Shown here: positions 1-6,517 of the stretch, in pieces
How the letters are laid out: every line of letters starts with the position of its first letter
How positions within the stretch are numbered: the stretch's first letter is position 1
Notes under the pieces: model-generated
Seen by the model: only the letters and a program-made list of their open reading frames with translations
Database searches by the model: none
What the model was told of the DNA's origin: nothing
Made by a program: the position numbers and the translations under genes
Assembly: GCA_016177145.1 (NCBI GenBank)
Contig: JACOVV010000066.1
Span: forward strand, 1-13,141
Length of the DNA stretch: 13,141 nt
From: Candidatus Omnitrophota bacterium
Lineage (GTDB): Bacteria; Omnitrophota; Gorgyraeia; JACOVV01
Reading direction: 5' to 3'

Positions 1-891
1 TCGGGATGCGGCAAGACCACTTTGTTGAAGTCCCTGAATCGCCTGCTGGATTTGCAGGAAGGGGTCCGTGTCGAAGGAAAAGTCCTGGTGGACGGCGAAG
101 ATATTTACGATCCCAAAACTGATCCCACTCGCCTGCGTAAAAAAATGGGATTATTATCGCAGCGGCCGCAAGTATTGCCCATGACGATTTATGAGAATGT
201 CGTTTACGGTCTTCGAATCCACGGAGAAAAAAACAGAACGAGATTGGATACGGCAGTTGAAAAATATCTGAACGAAGCCCATCTGTGGAAAGAAGTCAAA
301 GATCGTCTGCACACTTCCGCCTCGCGGCTCTCTATCGGCCAGCAGCAACGGCTCTGTTTGGCGCGGGGATTGGCGGTCGAGCCGGAGATTATCTTAGGGG
401 ATGAACCGACTTCGGCGCTGGATCCCATTTCCGCCGAGCAGATCGAGCAGCGGTTCCTGGCGCTCAAAGATCAATACACCATTATCCTGGTGACTCACGT
501 TTTACGGCAGGCCAAACGGCTCGCCGATTATGTGATTTTCCTCTATTTAGGACATCTGATCGAACACGGCCCCGCGGATCAGGTTTTAAACCATCCGCGA
601 TACGCGAAGACAAAAGCTTATGTGGAAGGGAAATTTATCGAGGAACCGGCGATAGACCGCGAACTCAATTTAGTCGGGGTCAAGTCGCGTTCGGTGAATT
701 GCGTTCATCAAATCCTGACAGCCATGTCTACAGGGCAGGTGCTCAAGGTGCTGGTGGGGGAGAAAGGTGAGGTCGAAAACATCATCCAGTCGCCGGAACT
801 GCAGAATCACAATATCCTTGAGATGAGGCAGCTGGATCAATCCTCCTGGGAAATCCTCATTCAGAAGCATGCGGAGAGTTATACCATATGA
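1..891 (+). CDS. pstB: PstB-like phosphate ABC transporter ATPase with C-terminal TusA/SirA-like domain (5' truncated)
   Basis: This is the cytoplasmic ATPase that would power a phosphate-type ABC importer. The reading frame is open from base 1, so the N-terminus lies outside the window; 296 residues are visible. The first residues, SGCGKTTLL, are the end of Walker A. A Q-loop (LLSQRPQ), the PstB-typical PMTIYENVVYGLRIHG, signature LSIGQQQRL, Walker B IILGDEP, D-loop SALDP and H-loop VTH follow in order; FLYLGHLIE and TKAYVEGKF match the PstB C-terminus. The signature has Ile where LSGGQ has Gly. PstB normally ends here, but this protein continues from about residue 220 with a segment of about 75 residues resembling the TusA/SirA fold (LNLVGVKSRS, then GQVLKVLV, then SWEILIQK). 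The conserved Cys of the TusA CPxP motif is replaced (GVKS). Phosphate-type specificity is inferred by family resemblance; permease genes would lie to the left. Confidence 0.88.
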   Translation, partial: SGCGKTTLLKSLNRLLDLQEGVRVEGKVLVDGEDIYDPKTDPTRLRKKMGLLSQRPQVLPMTIYENVVYGLRIHGEKNRTRLDTAVEKYLNEAHLWKEVKDRLHTSASRLSIGQQQRLCLARGLAVEPEIILGDEPTSALDPISAEQIEQRFLALKDQYTIILVTHVLRQAKRLADYVIFLYLGHLIEHGPADQVLNHPRYAKTKAYVEGKFIEEPAIDRELNLVGVKSRSVNCVHQILTAMSTGQVLKVLVGEKGEVENIIQSPELQNHNILEMRQLDQSSWEILIQKHAESYTI

Positions 892-928
892 GGATTTGGG
901 GCTTGGCAGCCGAGTAAAATGACAATCC

Positions 929-954
929 GCGCAAATTTTAATGCCGATTTGTGC
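929..954. repeat. Inverted repeat between pstB-like gene and toxin-antitoxin operon
   Basis: The arms 929-936 and 947-954 can pair over 8 bp (one G-T wobble) around a 10-base loop. No T tract follows, so it is a poor intrinsic terminator candidate; it may be a weak transcript-end or spacer structure. It is the only clear structure in the 135-bp gap other than the promoter region. Confidence 0.3.
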
Positions 955-970
955 ATGAAATTATGATGTG

Positions 971-999
971 TTGATTTTGATTAAATAATATGGTATATT
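971..999 (+). promoter_or_regulatory. Sigma70-type promoter of the toxin-antitoxin operon
   Basis: A -35 box TTGATT (971-976) is separated by 17 bp from a -10 box TATATT (994-999). A TG at 991-992 one base before the -10 box makes it an extended -10 promoter. The predicted transcription start is near 1006, giving a very short leader before the Shine-Dalgarno at 1013-1018. Prediction from sequence only. Confidence 0.6.
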
Positions 1000-1013
1000 T
1001 GTTACGTAATAAA
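998..1013. promoter_or_regulatory. Candidate autoregulatory operator palindrome
   Basis: TTACGTAA (1002-1009) is a perfect 8-bp palindrome; allowing one mismatched pair it extends to TTTgTTACGTAAtAAA at 998-1013. It covers the predicted transcription start, between the -10 box and the ribosome binding site. Antitoxins of the ribbon-helix-helix type commonly bind such palindromes as dimers to repress their own operon, so this is the natural operator candidate. Binding is inferred. Confidence 0.45.
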
Positions 1014-1026
1014 AGGAGTGTTCAAC

Positions 1027-1257
1027 ATGGTCAAAACTAAAGCGGTTACCTTTAATATGCCGGTGGAATTGCATTGGCAATTAAGGGTTTTGGTAGGGCC
1101 TAAGAAGATGAGCCGTTTTGTCTGCGATGCCGTGAAAGAGAGAATCTCCGATCAAAAGAAGCGGTTAAGGGACGCTTATTTGGCGGCTCGCCAAGACAGC
1201 CGACGGGAAAAAGCGATTGACGAGTGGAAGATCACGGAAGGGGAAAACTGGCAATGA
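1027..1257 (+). CDS. Ribbon-helix-helix-like antitoxin (MazE/PemI-like partner)
   Basis: A 76-residue protein that probably neutralises the toxin encoded immediately downstream and represses the operon. Residues about 5-40 (KAVTFNMPVELHWQLRVLV, then MSRFVCDAVKERI) fit a short beta strand followed by two helices, as in ribbon-helix-helix repressors. The rest is a highly charged Lys/Arg/Glu-rich tail ending EWKITEGENWQ, the kind of flexible region that wraps the toxin in MazEF-type pairs. I chose ATG 1027 because AAGGAG (1013-1018) lies 8 bases upstream; the in-frame GTG at 1018 overlaps that Shine-Dalgarno. Its stop TGA overlaps the toxin start ATG in the sequence ATGA, the standard antitoxin-first arrangement. 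The antitoxin role rests mainly on size, position and this fold guess. Confidence 0.8.
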   Translation: MVKTKAVTFNMPVELHWQLRVLVGPKKMSRFVCDAVKERISDQKKRLRDAYLAARQDSRREKAIDEWKITEGENWQ

Positions 1258-1592
1258 CCGCCGCTTTTCCCAAAAGGGGAGAAGTTTATTGGGTGAAGCT
1301 GGATCCTGCCATCGGGAGTGAAACCAAGAAGACAAGACCCGCTCTCATTGTTTCCAATGATATTGGCAATGAAGTCTCGACGCGGGTCATTGTGGCTCCT
1401 CTGACAAGTCAAGTCGAAAAAATCTATCCTTTTGAAACAGCCGTTAAGATGGGTTCTATCAGGAATAAAGTGATGTTAGACCAGACCCGTGTCATAGATA
1501 AGAGGAGATTGGGAAATCGAATCACGCAATTGACCGACTTGGAAATGGCGCAAGTCAATCACGCGCTGAAGCTGGTGTTAGGGTTGGATTGA
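1254..1592 (+). CDS. mazF: MazF/PemK-family endoribonuclease toxin
   Basis: A 112-residue toxin of the MazF/PemK (CcdB-like barrel) family; characterised members cut mRNA at short sequences to arrest growth. The N-terminal signature RGEVYWVKLDPAIGSETKK is followed by TRPALIVSND, the strand VIVAPLTS, and the C-terminal blocks NKVMLDQTRVIDKRRLG and ALKLVLGLD, in family order. The conserved Arg in KTRPA and the Thr of PLTS, which contribute to the RNase site in the family, are present, so the protein looks intact. ATG 1254 is chosen because it overlaps the antitoxin stop (ATGA) and gives the usual family length; an upstream in-frame ATG at 1224 lies inside the antitoxin gene and would add ten atypical residues. 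A purine-rich GGAAGGGG sits about ten bases upstream. Confidence 0.93.
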   Translation: MTAAFPKRGEVYWVKLDPAIGSETKKTRPALIVSNDIGNEVSTRVIVAPLTSQVEKIYPFETAVKMGSIRNKVMLDQTRVIDKRRLGNRITQLTDLEMAQVNHALKLVLGLD

Positions 1593-1613
1593 GCCGCGTA
1601 GACTCCTACTGTT

Positions 1614-2237
1614 ATGAATCCCCATGTTCTCTTCTGTGATTTGGGCAACGTCATCCTGCCGTTCGACTTCGAGCCGGCGATGAAAAAACTGGCGGCGCTG
1701 GCGGGGCAGAGCGTCAGCCAGGTGAGCGGCATTTTCTTCCGGCCGGGGTTCCAAGATCAGTATGAGAGAGGAAAAATCAGCTCTCAGGAATTCTTGAACT
1801 CGGTTCGCAAGGGACTCGGGCTTGAAAATAGGGGTCAGACCCCTATTTCAGACGCGGAGCTGGCGTTGCTCTGGAATGATATCTTTACCGAAAACCGGCC
1901 GATGGTCGAGTGGCTGGAGTCGGTGATTGGGAAGTTCCCGGTCTGGCTATTGTCCAACACCAACGAACTTCACTGGAAGTTTATCTGGGAGCGATATCCG
2001 ATTGTCCGGAAACTGGACGGCTGGATTCTCTCCCACGAGATCGGCTACCGCAAACCGGACCCGCAATTCTTTCGCGTGGCGCTGGAAAAATCAGGCGCTT
2101 TGCCTGAACAGACTTTCTTCGTGGATGATACCGAAATCCACGTTAAGGCGGCCCGATCGATCGGCATCCAAGCGGAAGTATTTGAGGGAGCCCCACCGTT
2201 GACCAAGGTATTAAAGGAGTTAGGATATCCGATTTAA
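1614..2237 (+). CDS. HAD-superfamily hydrolase, YihX-like (class IA)
   Basis: A 207-residue soluble phosphatase-type HAD enzyme. Motif I is DLGNVI with nucleophile Asp9, motif II is LLSNTNELH, motif III is the Lys in YRKPDP, and motif IV is VDDTEIH. The DLGNV start, SNTN...H and RKP motifs resemble E. coli YihX, an alpha-glucose-1-phosphate phosphatase, but the substrate here cannot be read from sequence. The Asn in motif I replaces the second Asp of the DxD motif, as in YihX-type proteins. Residues 71-79 (ENRGQTPIS) are encoded by a palindromic repeat inserted in frame in the cap region. The gene begins 21 bases after the toxin stop, without a clear Shine-Dalgarno, so it may be read through from the toxin-antitoxin promoter. 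No terminator is visible after it. Confidence 0.88.
   Translation: MNPHVLFCDLGNVILPFDFEPAMKKLAALAGQSVSQVSGIFFRPGFQDQYERGKISSQEFLNSVRKGLGLENRGQTPISDAELALLWNDIFTENRPMVEWLESVIGKFPVWLLSNTNELHWKFIWERYPIVRKLDGWILSHEIGYRKPDPQFFRVALEKSGALPEQTFFVDDTEIHVKAARSIGIQAEVFEGAPPLTKVLKELGYPI
1826..1848. repeat. Palindromic repeat inserted within the HAD gene
   Basis: Two perfect 10-base arms, AAATAGGGGT (1826-1835) and ACCCCTATTT (1839-1848), flank a 3-base loop CAG. The element lies in frame within the HAD coding sequence and contributes the peptide NRGQTPIS. I recall near-identical GGGGTCAGACCCC elements scattered in metagenomic genomes, but only one copy is in this window, so its status as a dispersed family is recollection rather than something seen here. 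Confidence 0.7.
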
Positions 2238-2249
2238 TCAAGATTTTTA

Positions 2250-2279
2250 TTGCAACGTTTACTCTCTCTGTTGTACAAT
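2250..2279 (+). promoter_or_regulatory. Candidate promoter of the kor operon
   Basis: A -35 box TTGCAA (2250-2255) and a -10 box TACAAT (2274-2279) are 18 bp apart, with a start expected near 2286. That leaves a leader of about 80 bases before the GTG at 2369. The leader shows no recognisable riboswitch; in particular I see no cobalamin or thiamine box. The 131-bp gap holds no clear terminator for the HAD gene. Confidence 0.5.
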
Positions 2280-2368
2280 AAAAAACCTTAAGTTGTGGTA
2301 ATCTCACGGCCTTAATATCGTATAACCAACGTCATAAAAGGAATCATTGAAGGGAAGGAGACTGTGTT

Positions 2369-4192
2369 GTGGCTAAGGTAAACGAAATCAGCATCAAAAT
2401 CGGCGGAGAAGCGGGGCAGGGGGTGGAGTCGAGCGGCGCTGGTTTTAGCCGGGCGCTGGCCAGAGGTGGGCTCTATGTTTTTGGGATGTCGGACTATATG
2501 TCCCGAATCCGCGGCGGGTACAACTATTTCCAGATTCGAGTCAGTCCAAAGCCGGTTTATGCTCAAACAGACTTGGTTGATTTCGTGATGGCGTTTAACG
2601 CACAGTCGGTGATGGAACACTTGAATGAAATAGTCCCCGGCGGCGGCGTGATTTATGACGAAGCCATTCAGGTAGACCCGGCTCCTTTTCAGGCGAAACA
2701 AATAAAGCTTCTTCCGCTCCCCTTAGTTGAGATTGCCAAGAAACATGGCGGGGATGAGATCATGGCAAACACCGCCTCCATCGGTGCCGTCTGCGGAATG
2801 GTCGGCTATCCTTTCCAATATATCTCGGATATTATTACCCAAAATTTCAAGCGAAAAGGGGATGTAGTTGTCCAGAGTAACATCGCTATCGCCAAGGAGG
2901 CCTACGATCTGGCGAAAGAAAAGTACGCTAGGGATTGCAATTATCGTCTGGAACCGATCGCGGGGGCTTCGAAACGGATGATGCCGCACGGCAACCAAGC
3001 GATTGTTTTTGGCGCGATCGCGGCCGGGTGTAAATTTATTTCGGCTTACCCGATGACGCCGGCGACGAGCGTTTTTGAATTTTTAAACGCGGTGGGGAAC
3101 CAATTTGGTGTTCTCACCAAGCAGACTGAAGATGAAGTGGCGGCGATTTTAATGGCGTTGGGAGCGGCCCACACCGGAGTGCGGGCGATGACCGCGACCT
3201 CCGGCGGCGGGTTCTCGCTGATGGTGGAGGCGCTGGGAATGGCGGGGATCACGGAAACGCCGCTGGTCGTCGTCGAAGCCCAGAGAGTAGGTCCTTCCAC
3301 CGGACTTCCCACCCGGACCGAACAAGGAGATCTTCTCTTCGGTCTTTACGCTTCTCAAGGTGATTTTCCTCGAATTATTTTAACTCCCGGAACGTTGGAA
3401 GAATGTTTCGATTGCGGCGCCAGAGCGTTCAATCTGGCGGAGAAATACCAATTGCCGGTCATTATCTTTACCGACCTCTATCAATCTAGTAACATCCGCA
3501 CGATTGATCTGAATGCTTTTGACGTGAAAGGGTTCAGAGTTGACCGTGGTAAATTCTTGACCGACGCAGATCTGGACAAACTCAACGGCGATGAATACAA
3601 ACGGCATATCCTGACTGCCGATGGAATTTCTCCGCGGGCGGTGCCGGGACACCCTAAAGCGGTTTTCATGACGACCAGTGACGAACATTACGAAAACGGT
3701 CACATTACGGAAGAGGCCTCCGTTCGAATCCAGCAGATGGAAAAACGGATGAAGAAATTGGAAGCGGCCAAGAAAGATCTTCAGCCGCCGAAACTTTTCG
3801 GGCCGGCAAAGGCGGATATCACGTACTTCTGTTGGGGTTCTACTTATGGTTCCTTGAGGGAAGCGGTGGAACGGATCAACGAAAGCAAGAAAATGACGGC
3901 GAATCTGTATCACATTGTGGATATGTGGCCGTTCCCATCGGAAAAAGTGGCACAGATTGTGGATGGCGCTAAGACGACGATTGTCCTGGATGGGAACTAT
4001 ACGGGCAACCTCTACCAACTGATACGGGGGTATGCCGGAAGAACTCCTAAACATTCCATTCGCCGGTACGACGGACGTCCATTCTCTCCGGAGTATATTC
4101 TGGCGAAAACCAAAAAACTAATTCCTGGTTTCCCTCTTTCGGTGGAAACTGTTGCCTGTGATGCGAAAGCGGAGGTTCTGACCCATGTCTGA
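2369..4192 (+). CDS. korA: 2-oxoacid:ferredoxin oxidoreductase, fused gamma-alpha subunit
   Basis: The 607-residue large subunit of a two-subunit 2-oxoacid:ferredoxin oxidoreductase, which oxidatively decarboxylates 2-oxoacids (probably 2-oxoglutarate or a broad range) to acyl-CoA or runs in reverse with reduced ferredoxin. Residues 1-185 are the gamma domain (IGGEAGQGVESSG, then SRIRGGYNYFQI). The alpha domain follows, with the pyrimidine-binding region from residue 205: AYPMTPATS at 226-234 contains the substrate-binding Thr; TEDEVAA, ATSGGGFSLM and GPSTGLPTRTEQ follow. A C-terminal transketolase-like domain II ends with RRYDGRPFSPEYIL. The family motif is usually YPITPS[ST]; here it is YPMTPAT. 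The GTG start at 2369 has AAGGAG eight bases upstream. It overlaps korB by 8 bases. No ferredoxin-like domain is fused, so an external ferredoxin is needed. Substrate preference is not decided by sequence alone. Confidence 0.93.
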   Translation: MAKVNEISIKIGGEAGQGVESSGAGFSRALARGGLYVFGMSDYMSRIRGGYNYFQIRVSPKPVYAQTDLVDFVMAFNAQSVMEHLNEIVPGGGVIYDEAIQVDPAPFQAKQIKLLPLPLVEIAKKHGGDEIMANTASIGAVCGMVGYPFQYISDIITQNFKRKGDVVVQSNIAIAKEAYDLAKEKYARDCNYRLEPIAGASKRMMPHGNQAIVFGAIAAGCKFISAYPMTPATSVFEFLNAVGNQFGVLTKQTEDEVAAILMALGAAHTGVRAMTATSGGGFSLMVEALGMAGITETPLVVVEAQRVGPSTGLPTRTEQGDLLFGLYASQGDFPRIILTPGTLEECFDCGARAFNLAEKYQLPVIIFTDLYQSSNIRTIDLNAFDVKGFRVDRGKFLTDADLDKLNGDEYKRHILTADGISPRAVPGHPKAVFMTTSDEHYENGHITEEASVRIQQMEKRMKKLEAAKKDLQPPKLFGPAKADITYFCWGSTYGSLREAVERINESKKMTANLYHIVDMWPFPSEKVAQIVDGAKTTIVLDGNYTGNLYQLIRGYAGRTPKHSIRRYDGRPFSPEYILAKTKKLIPGFPLSVETVACDAKAEVLTHV

Positions 4193-5084
4193 AACAGCGG
4201 TAATGCCGGTGACGATGCAGGATTACGCGAAGGGGGCGGAGCGGCCGACCTGGTGCCCCGGATGCGGTGATTTCTCGATTTTGGGAGCGGTCAAGATGGC
4301 GCTGGTGCAGTTAAAACTGCCCCCGCACGAAGTATTGATGGTTTCCGGGATTGGCTGTGGGAGCAAACTTCCTCATTATCTGCGGATCAATGAATACGAC
4401 AGTCTCCACGGACGGGCTCTGCCGGTAGCCACCGGAGCCAAACTGGCCAATCACGCGCTTAAAGTGATCGCGGTAAGCGGCGACGGCGATGGACTTGGAA
4501 TCGGCGGTAATCATCTTATTCATTCAATGCGCCGCAATCCCGATATTACCCATGTCATTGAAAATAACCAGACGTACGGATTAACTAAGGGGCAGTATTC
4601 TCCGACGAGTGATTGGGGATACATCACGACGACTTCTCCTGAAGGGTGTATTGAATTGGCAGTCAACACAGTGGCGGTGGGGCTGGCGATGGGGGCGAGT
4701 TTTGTCGCCCGGACCAGCGCCGGTGACGTCAAACACATGACCTGGACTTTGGCGGAGGCGATTAAACACCACGGGTATTCGATTGTGGATGTCCTGCAGC
4801 CGTGCGTTACTTTTAACAAAGTCAATACCTACGAATGGTACAAGGCGAGAATCTACAAGGTGAATGACGATCCGTCCTATGATCCGTCCAACCGCGATCA
4901 GGTGTGGCAGAAGGCCAAAGAGTGGGGAGAAAAAATTCCGATCGGAGTCATTTATCAGGAAAAGGGACGTCCTACCTATGAGGACCAAGTGACTGTTCTG
5001 AAGAAAGGTCCTCTCGCCAAACAGCCGTTGACCAGTCCGGAACTGGTGAACGCGCTTGAGAAACTCAAAGAGAAATTTGTTTAG
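4185..5084 (+). CDS. korB: 2-oxoacid:ferredoxin oxidoreductase, beta subunit
   Basis: The 299-residue subunit that binds thiamine diphosphate and one [4Fe-4S] cluster and forms the active site with the gamma-alpha subunit. Cys24 and Cys27 (WCPGCGD), Cys58 (GIGCGS) and Cys207 (LQPCVTFN) match the four cluster ligands of two-subunit enzymes. The ThDP/Mg motif is GDGDGLGIGGNH at 99-110, completed by ENNQTYGLTKGQ at 126-137. The loop after NN carries the YGLTKGQ(Y)SPT block normal for this family. ATG 4185 lies inside the korA end, with GGAGG at 4171-4175 nine bases upstream, so the two subunits should be translationally coupled and made in equal amounts. The C-terminal region (YEDQVTVLKKGPL) is typical. 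All key residues are present. Confidence 0.95.
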   Translation: MSETAVMPVTMQDYAKGAERPTWCPGCGDFSILGAVKMALVQLKLPPHEVLMVSGIGCGSKLPHYLRINEYDSLHGRALPVATGAKLANHALKVIAVSGDGDGLGIGGNHLIHSMRRNPDITHVIENNQTYGLTKGQYSPTSDWGYITTTSPEGCIELAVNTVAVGLAMGASFVARTSAGDVKHMTWTLAEAIKHHGYSIVDVLQPCVTFNKVNTYEWYKARIYKVNDDPSYDPSNRDQVWQKAKEWGEKIPIGVIYQEKGRPTYEDQVTVLKKGPLAKQPLTSPELVNALEKLKEKFV

Positions 5085-5623
5085 TGCCCCAGACACTGCG
5101 GAAGAAAAAAGGATTGATTCTGGTTCATACCGGCGAGGGAAAGGGAAAAACCACCGCGGCGTTAGGGCTGGCTTTCCGTGCGCTGGGGTGCGGATGGAAG
5201 GTCTTGATTATTCAGTTTATCAAAGGAGATTGGAAATACGGCGAACTGGACGCCGCCAAGAAATTTGAAGGGCAACTCGAAATCCACCAAATGGGAGAAG
5301 GATTTACCTGGGTGGTTAAGAGTGACGAACGACAGAAGGAACTGGCGCGCAACGCCTGGGAGTTTGGCAAGAAAGCGATGATGGAGGGGCAATACCCGCT
5401 GGTCATTTTCGATGAGATTAATTACGTTTTAGATTATCAGTTCCTGCCGCTGGATGAAGTCATTGAAGCGCTCAAGAACAAACCTGAAAATGTTCACGTG
5501 GTATTAACCGGCCGGAACGCCAAGCCGGAGATCATCGAGATCGCCGATTTGGTGACGGAGATGAAAAAAATCAAACATCCGTTCGATGAGGGGATTGTCG
5601 CGCAGAGAGGGATTGAGTTTTGA
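5084..5623 (+). CDS. cobO: Cob(I)yrinic acid a,c-diamide / cobinamide adenosyltransferase (CobO/CobA/BtuR type)
   Basis: A 179-residue enzyme that transfers the adenosyl group of ATP to Co(I) corrinoids, making coenzyme B12 in de novo synthesis or salvage. The P-loop HTGEGKGKTTAA (residues 15-26) and a Walker-B-like VIFDEINY (Asp110, Glu111) are both intact, and the C-terminus ends QRGIEF as the family usually does. The fold is RecA-like and cytoplasmic. The GTG start overlaps the korB stop by one base (TAGTG); only a weak purine stretch lies upstream, so translation is probably coupled. No other cobalamin gene is visible nearby, so it sits in a central-carbon operon rather than a B12 operon. 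The precise corrinoid substrate cannot be told from sequence. Confidence 0.93.
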   Translation: MPQTLRKKKGLILVHTGEGKGKTTAALGLAFRALGCGWKVLIIQFIKGDWKYGELDAAKKFEGQLEIHQMGEGFTWVVKSDERQKELARNAWEFGKKAMMEGQYPLVIFDEINYVLDYQFLPLDEVIEALKNKPENVHVVLTGRNAKPEIIEIADLVTEMKKIKHPFDEGIVAQRGIEF

Positions 5624-6444
5624 ATCAATTTGCTTACGCAATAGAAGAATTGCAGCAAAAAGCAAAAGAAATCCGCCGTGACATCGTTAAGATGCTGGGT
5701 ATCGCTGGTTCCGGGCATCCAGGAGGATCGCTCTCGGTGACGGACATCTTAACCGTCCTCTATTTTCATGTCATGAAACACGACCCCAAAAATCCGAAAT
5801 GGACTGACCGCGACCGGCTGATTTTAAGTAAAGGGCACGCGGCGCCGGCGCTTTACGCGGCGCTGGCTCACGCCGGATATTTTGATCATGAACTGTTATG
5901 GACGCTCCGTCAGATGGGAAGCCCTCTGCAGGGGCACCCGGATATGCGAAAGCTTCCCGGTATTGAAGCGTCAACCGGTTCCCTCGGGCAGGGGCTGTCG
6001 ATTGGTATTGGCATTGCCTTGAGCGGAAGAATCGACAAAAAAGATTTCAGGACTTATGTCGTGATGAGTGATGGTGAAATGAACGAGGGGCAAACCTGGG
6101 AAGCGGCGGCCTTTGCCAGTCACAACAAGATTGACAACTTAACGATGGTTTTGGACTATAACAAGTTTCAATTGGACGGCGCGGTCAAGGATATCCTTTG
6201 GATGGAACCGCTGGCTGAAAAATGGCGTTCTTTCGGCTGGGATGTCCAGGAGATTGACGGACACGATGTCACAGAACTCCAAAGGGCCCTTCAGAAAGCA
6301 AAAACCGTTACCGGAAAACCGACCGCCATCGTCGCCGACACGATTAAAGGAAAAGGAGTTTCCTTTATGGAGAACAATAATAATTTCCACGGTGTGGCGC
6401 CGACGGCGGAAGAGACTGAGCGGGCATTGAAGGAATTAACGTAA
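5620..6444 (+). CDS. tkt: Transketolase, N-terminal (ThDP-binding) subunit
   Basis: The first half of a split transketolase, 274 residues; with the downstream subunit it would move two-carbon ketol units in the non-oxidative pentose phosphate pathway. Residues 30-37 (GSGHPGGS) carry the phosphate-contacting His33. SKGHAAPALYAAL, GSLGQGLSIGIG and the ThDP/metal motif SDGEMNEGQTWEA follow, then DYNKFQLDG and ADTIKGKG. The length is normal for split enzymes of archaea and many anaerobic bacteria. TTG 5620 is the likely start: it overlaps the cobO stop as TTGA with AGAGG about nine bases before, and the first in-frame ATG (5692) would remove the conserved N-terminal helix. A palindromic repeat separates it from the second subunit. 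Confidence 0.94.
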   Translation: MNQFAYAIEELQQKAKEIRRDIVKMLGIAGSGHPGGSLSVTDILTVLYFHVMKHDPKNPKWTDRDRLILSKGHAAPALYAALAHAGYFDHELLWTLRQMGSPLQGHPDMRKLPGIEASTGSLGQGLSIGIGIALSGRIDKKDFRTYVVMSDGEMNEGQTWEAAAFASHNKIDNLTMVLDYNKFQLDGAVKDILWMEPLAEKWRSFGWDVQEIDGHDVTELQRALQKAKTVTGKPTAIVADTIKGKGVSFMENNNNFHGVAPTAEETERALKELT

Positions 6445-6451
6445 GATAAAT

Positions 6452-6500
6452 CCCCTCACCCGTTCCCTCTCCCCATAGGGGAGAGGGGCAGGGTGAGGGG
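6452..6500. repeat. Long GC-rich inverted repeat between the two transketolase genes
   Basis: The 23-base arms 6452-6474 and 6478-6500 pair at 20 positions around an ATA loop, with three consecutive internal mismatches. The C/T-rich arm CCCCTCACCC and its G/A-rich partner would form a very stable RNA hairpin. No T run follows, so a full terminator is unlikely. Similar CCCTCACCC...GGGTGAGGG elements are common as dispersed repeats in bacterial genomes (recollection). It could lower expression of the second gene or protect the upstream mRNA. Confidence 0.75.
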
Positions 6501-6517
6501 GATACGCATGGGAGATT

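Noticed and set aside
1018..1026. GTG 1018 as the antitoxin start
   Set aside because: It overlaps the Shine-Dalgarno AAGGAG at 1013-1018, while ATG 1027 has ideal spacing.
2280..2368. Cobalamin or thiamine riboswitch before the kor-cobO operon
   Set aside because: The leader of about 80 bases is too short and shows no conserved B12 box or THI element.
3380..4054. A 224-codon open frame on the minus strand inside korA
   Set aside because: It lies wholly within a well-conserved gene, has no recognisable motif and no credible start context; it is the antisense shadow of korA.
4581..5096. A 171-codon minus-strand open frame inside korB
   Set aside because: Antisense to conserved korB motifs, composition low in recognisable protein features; treated as shadow.
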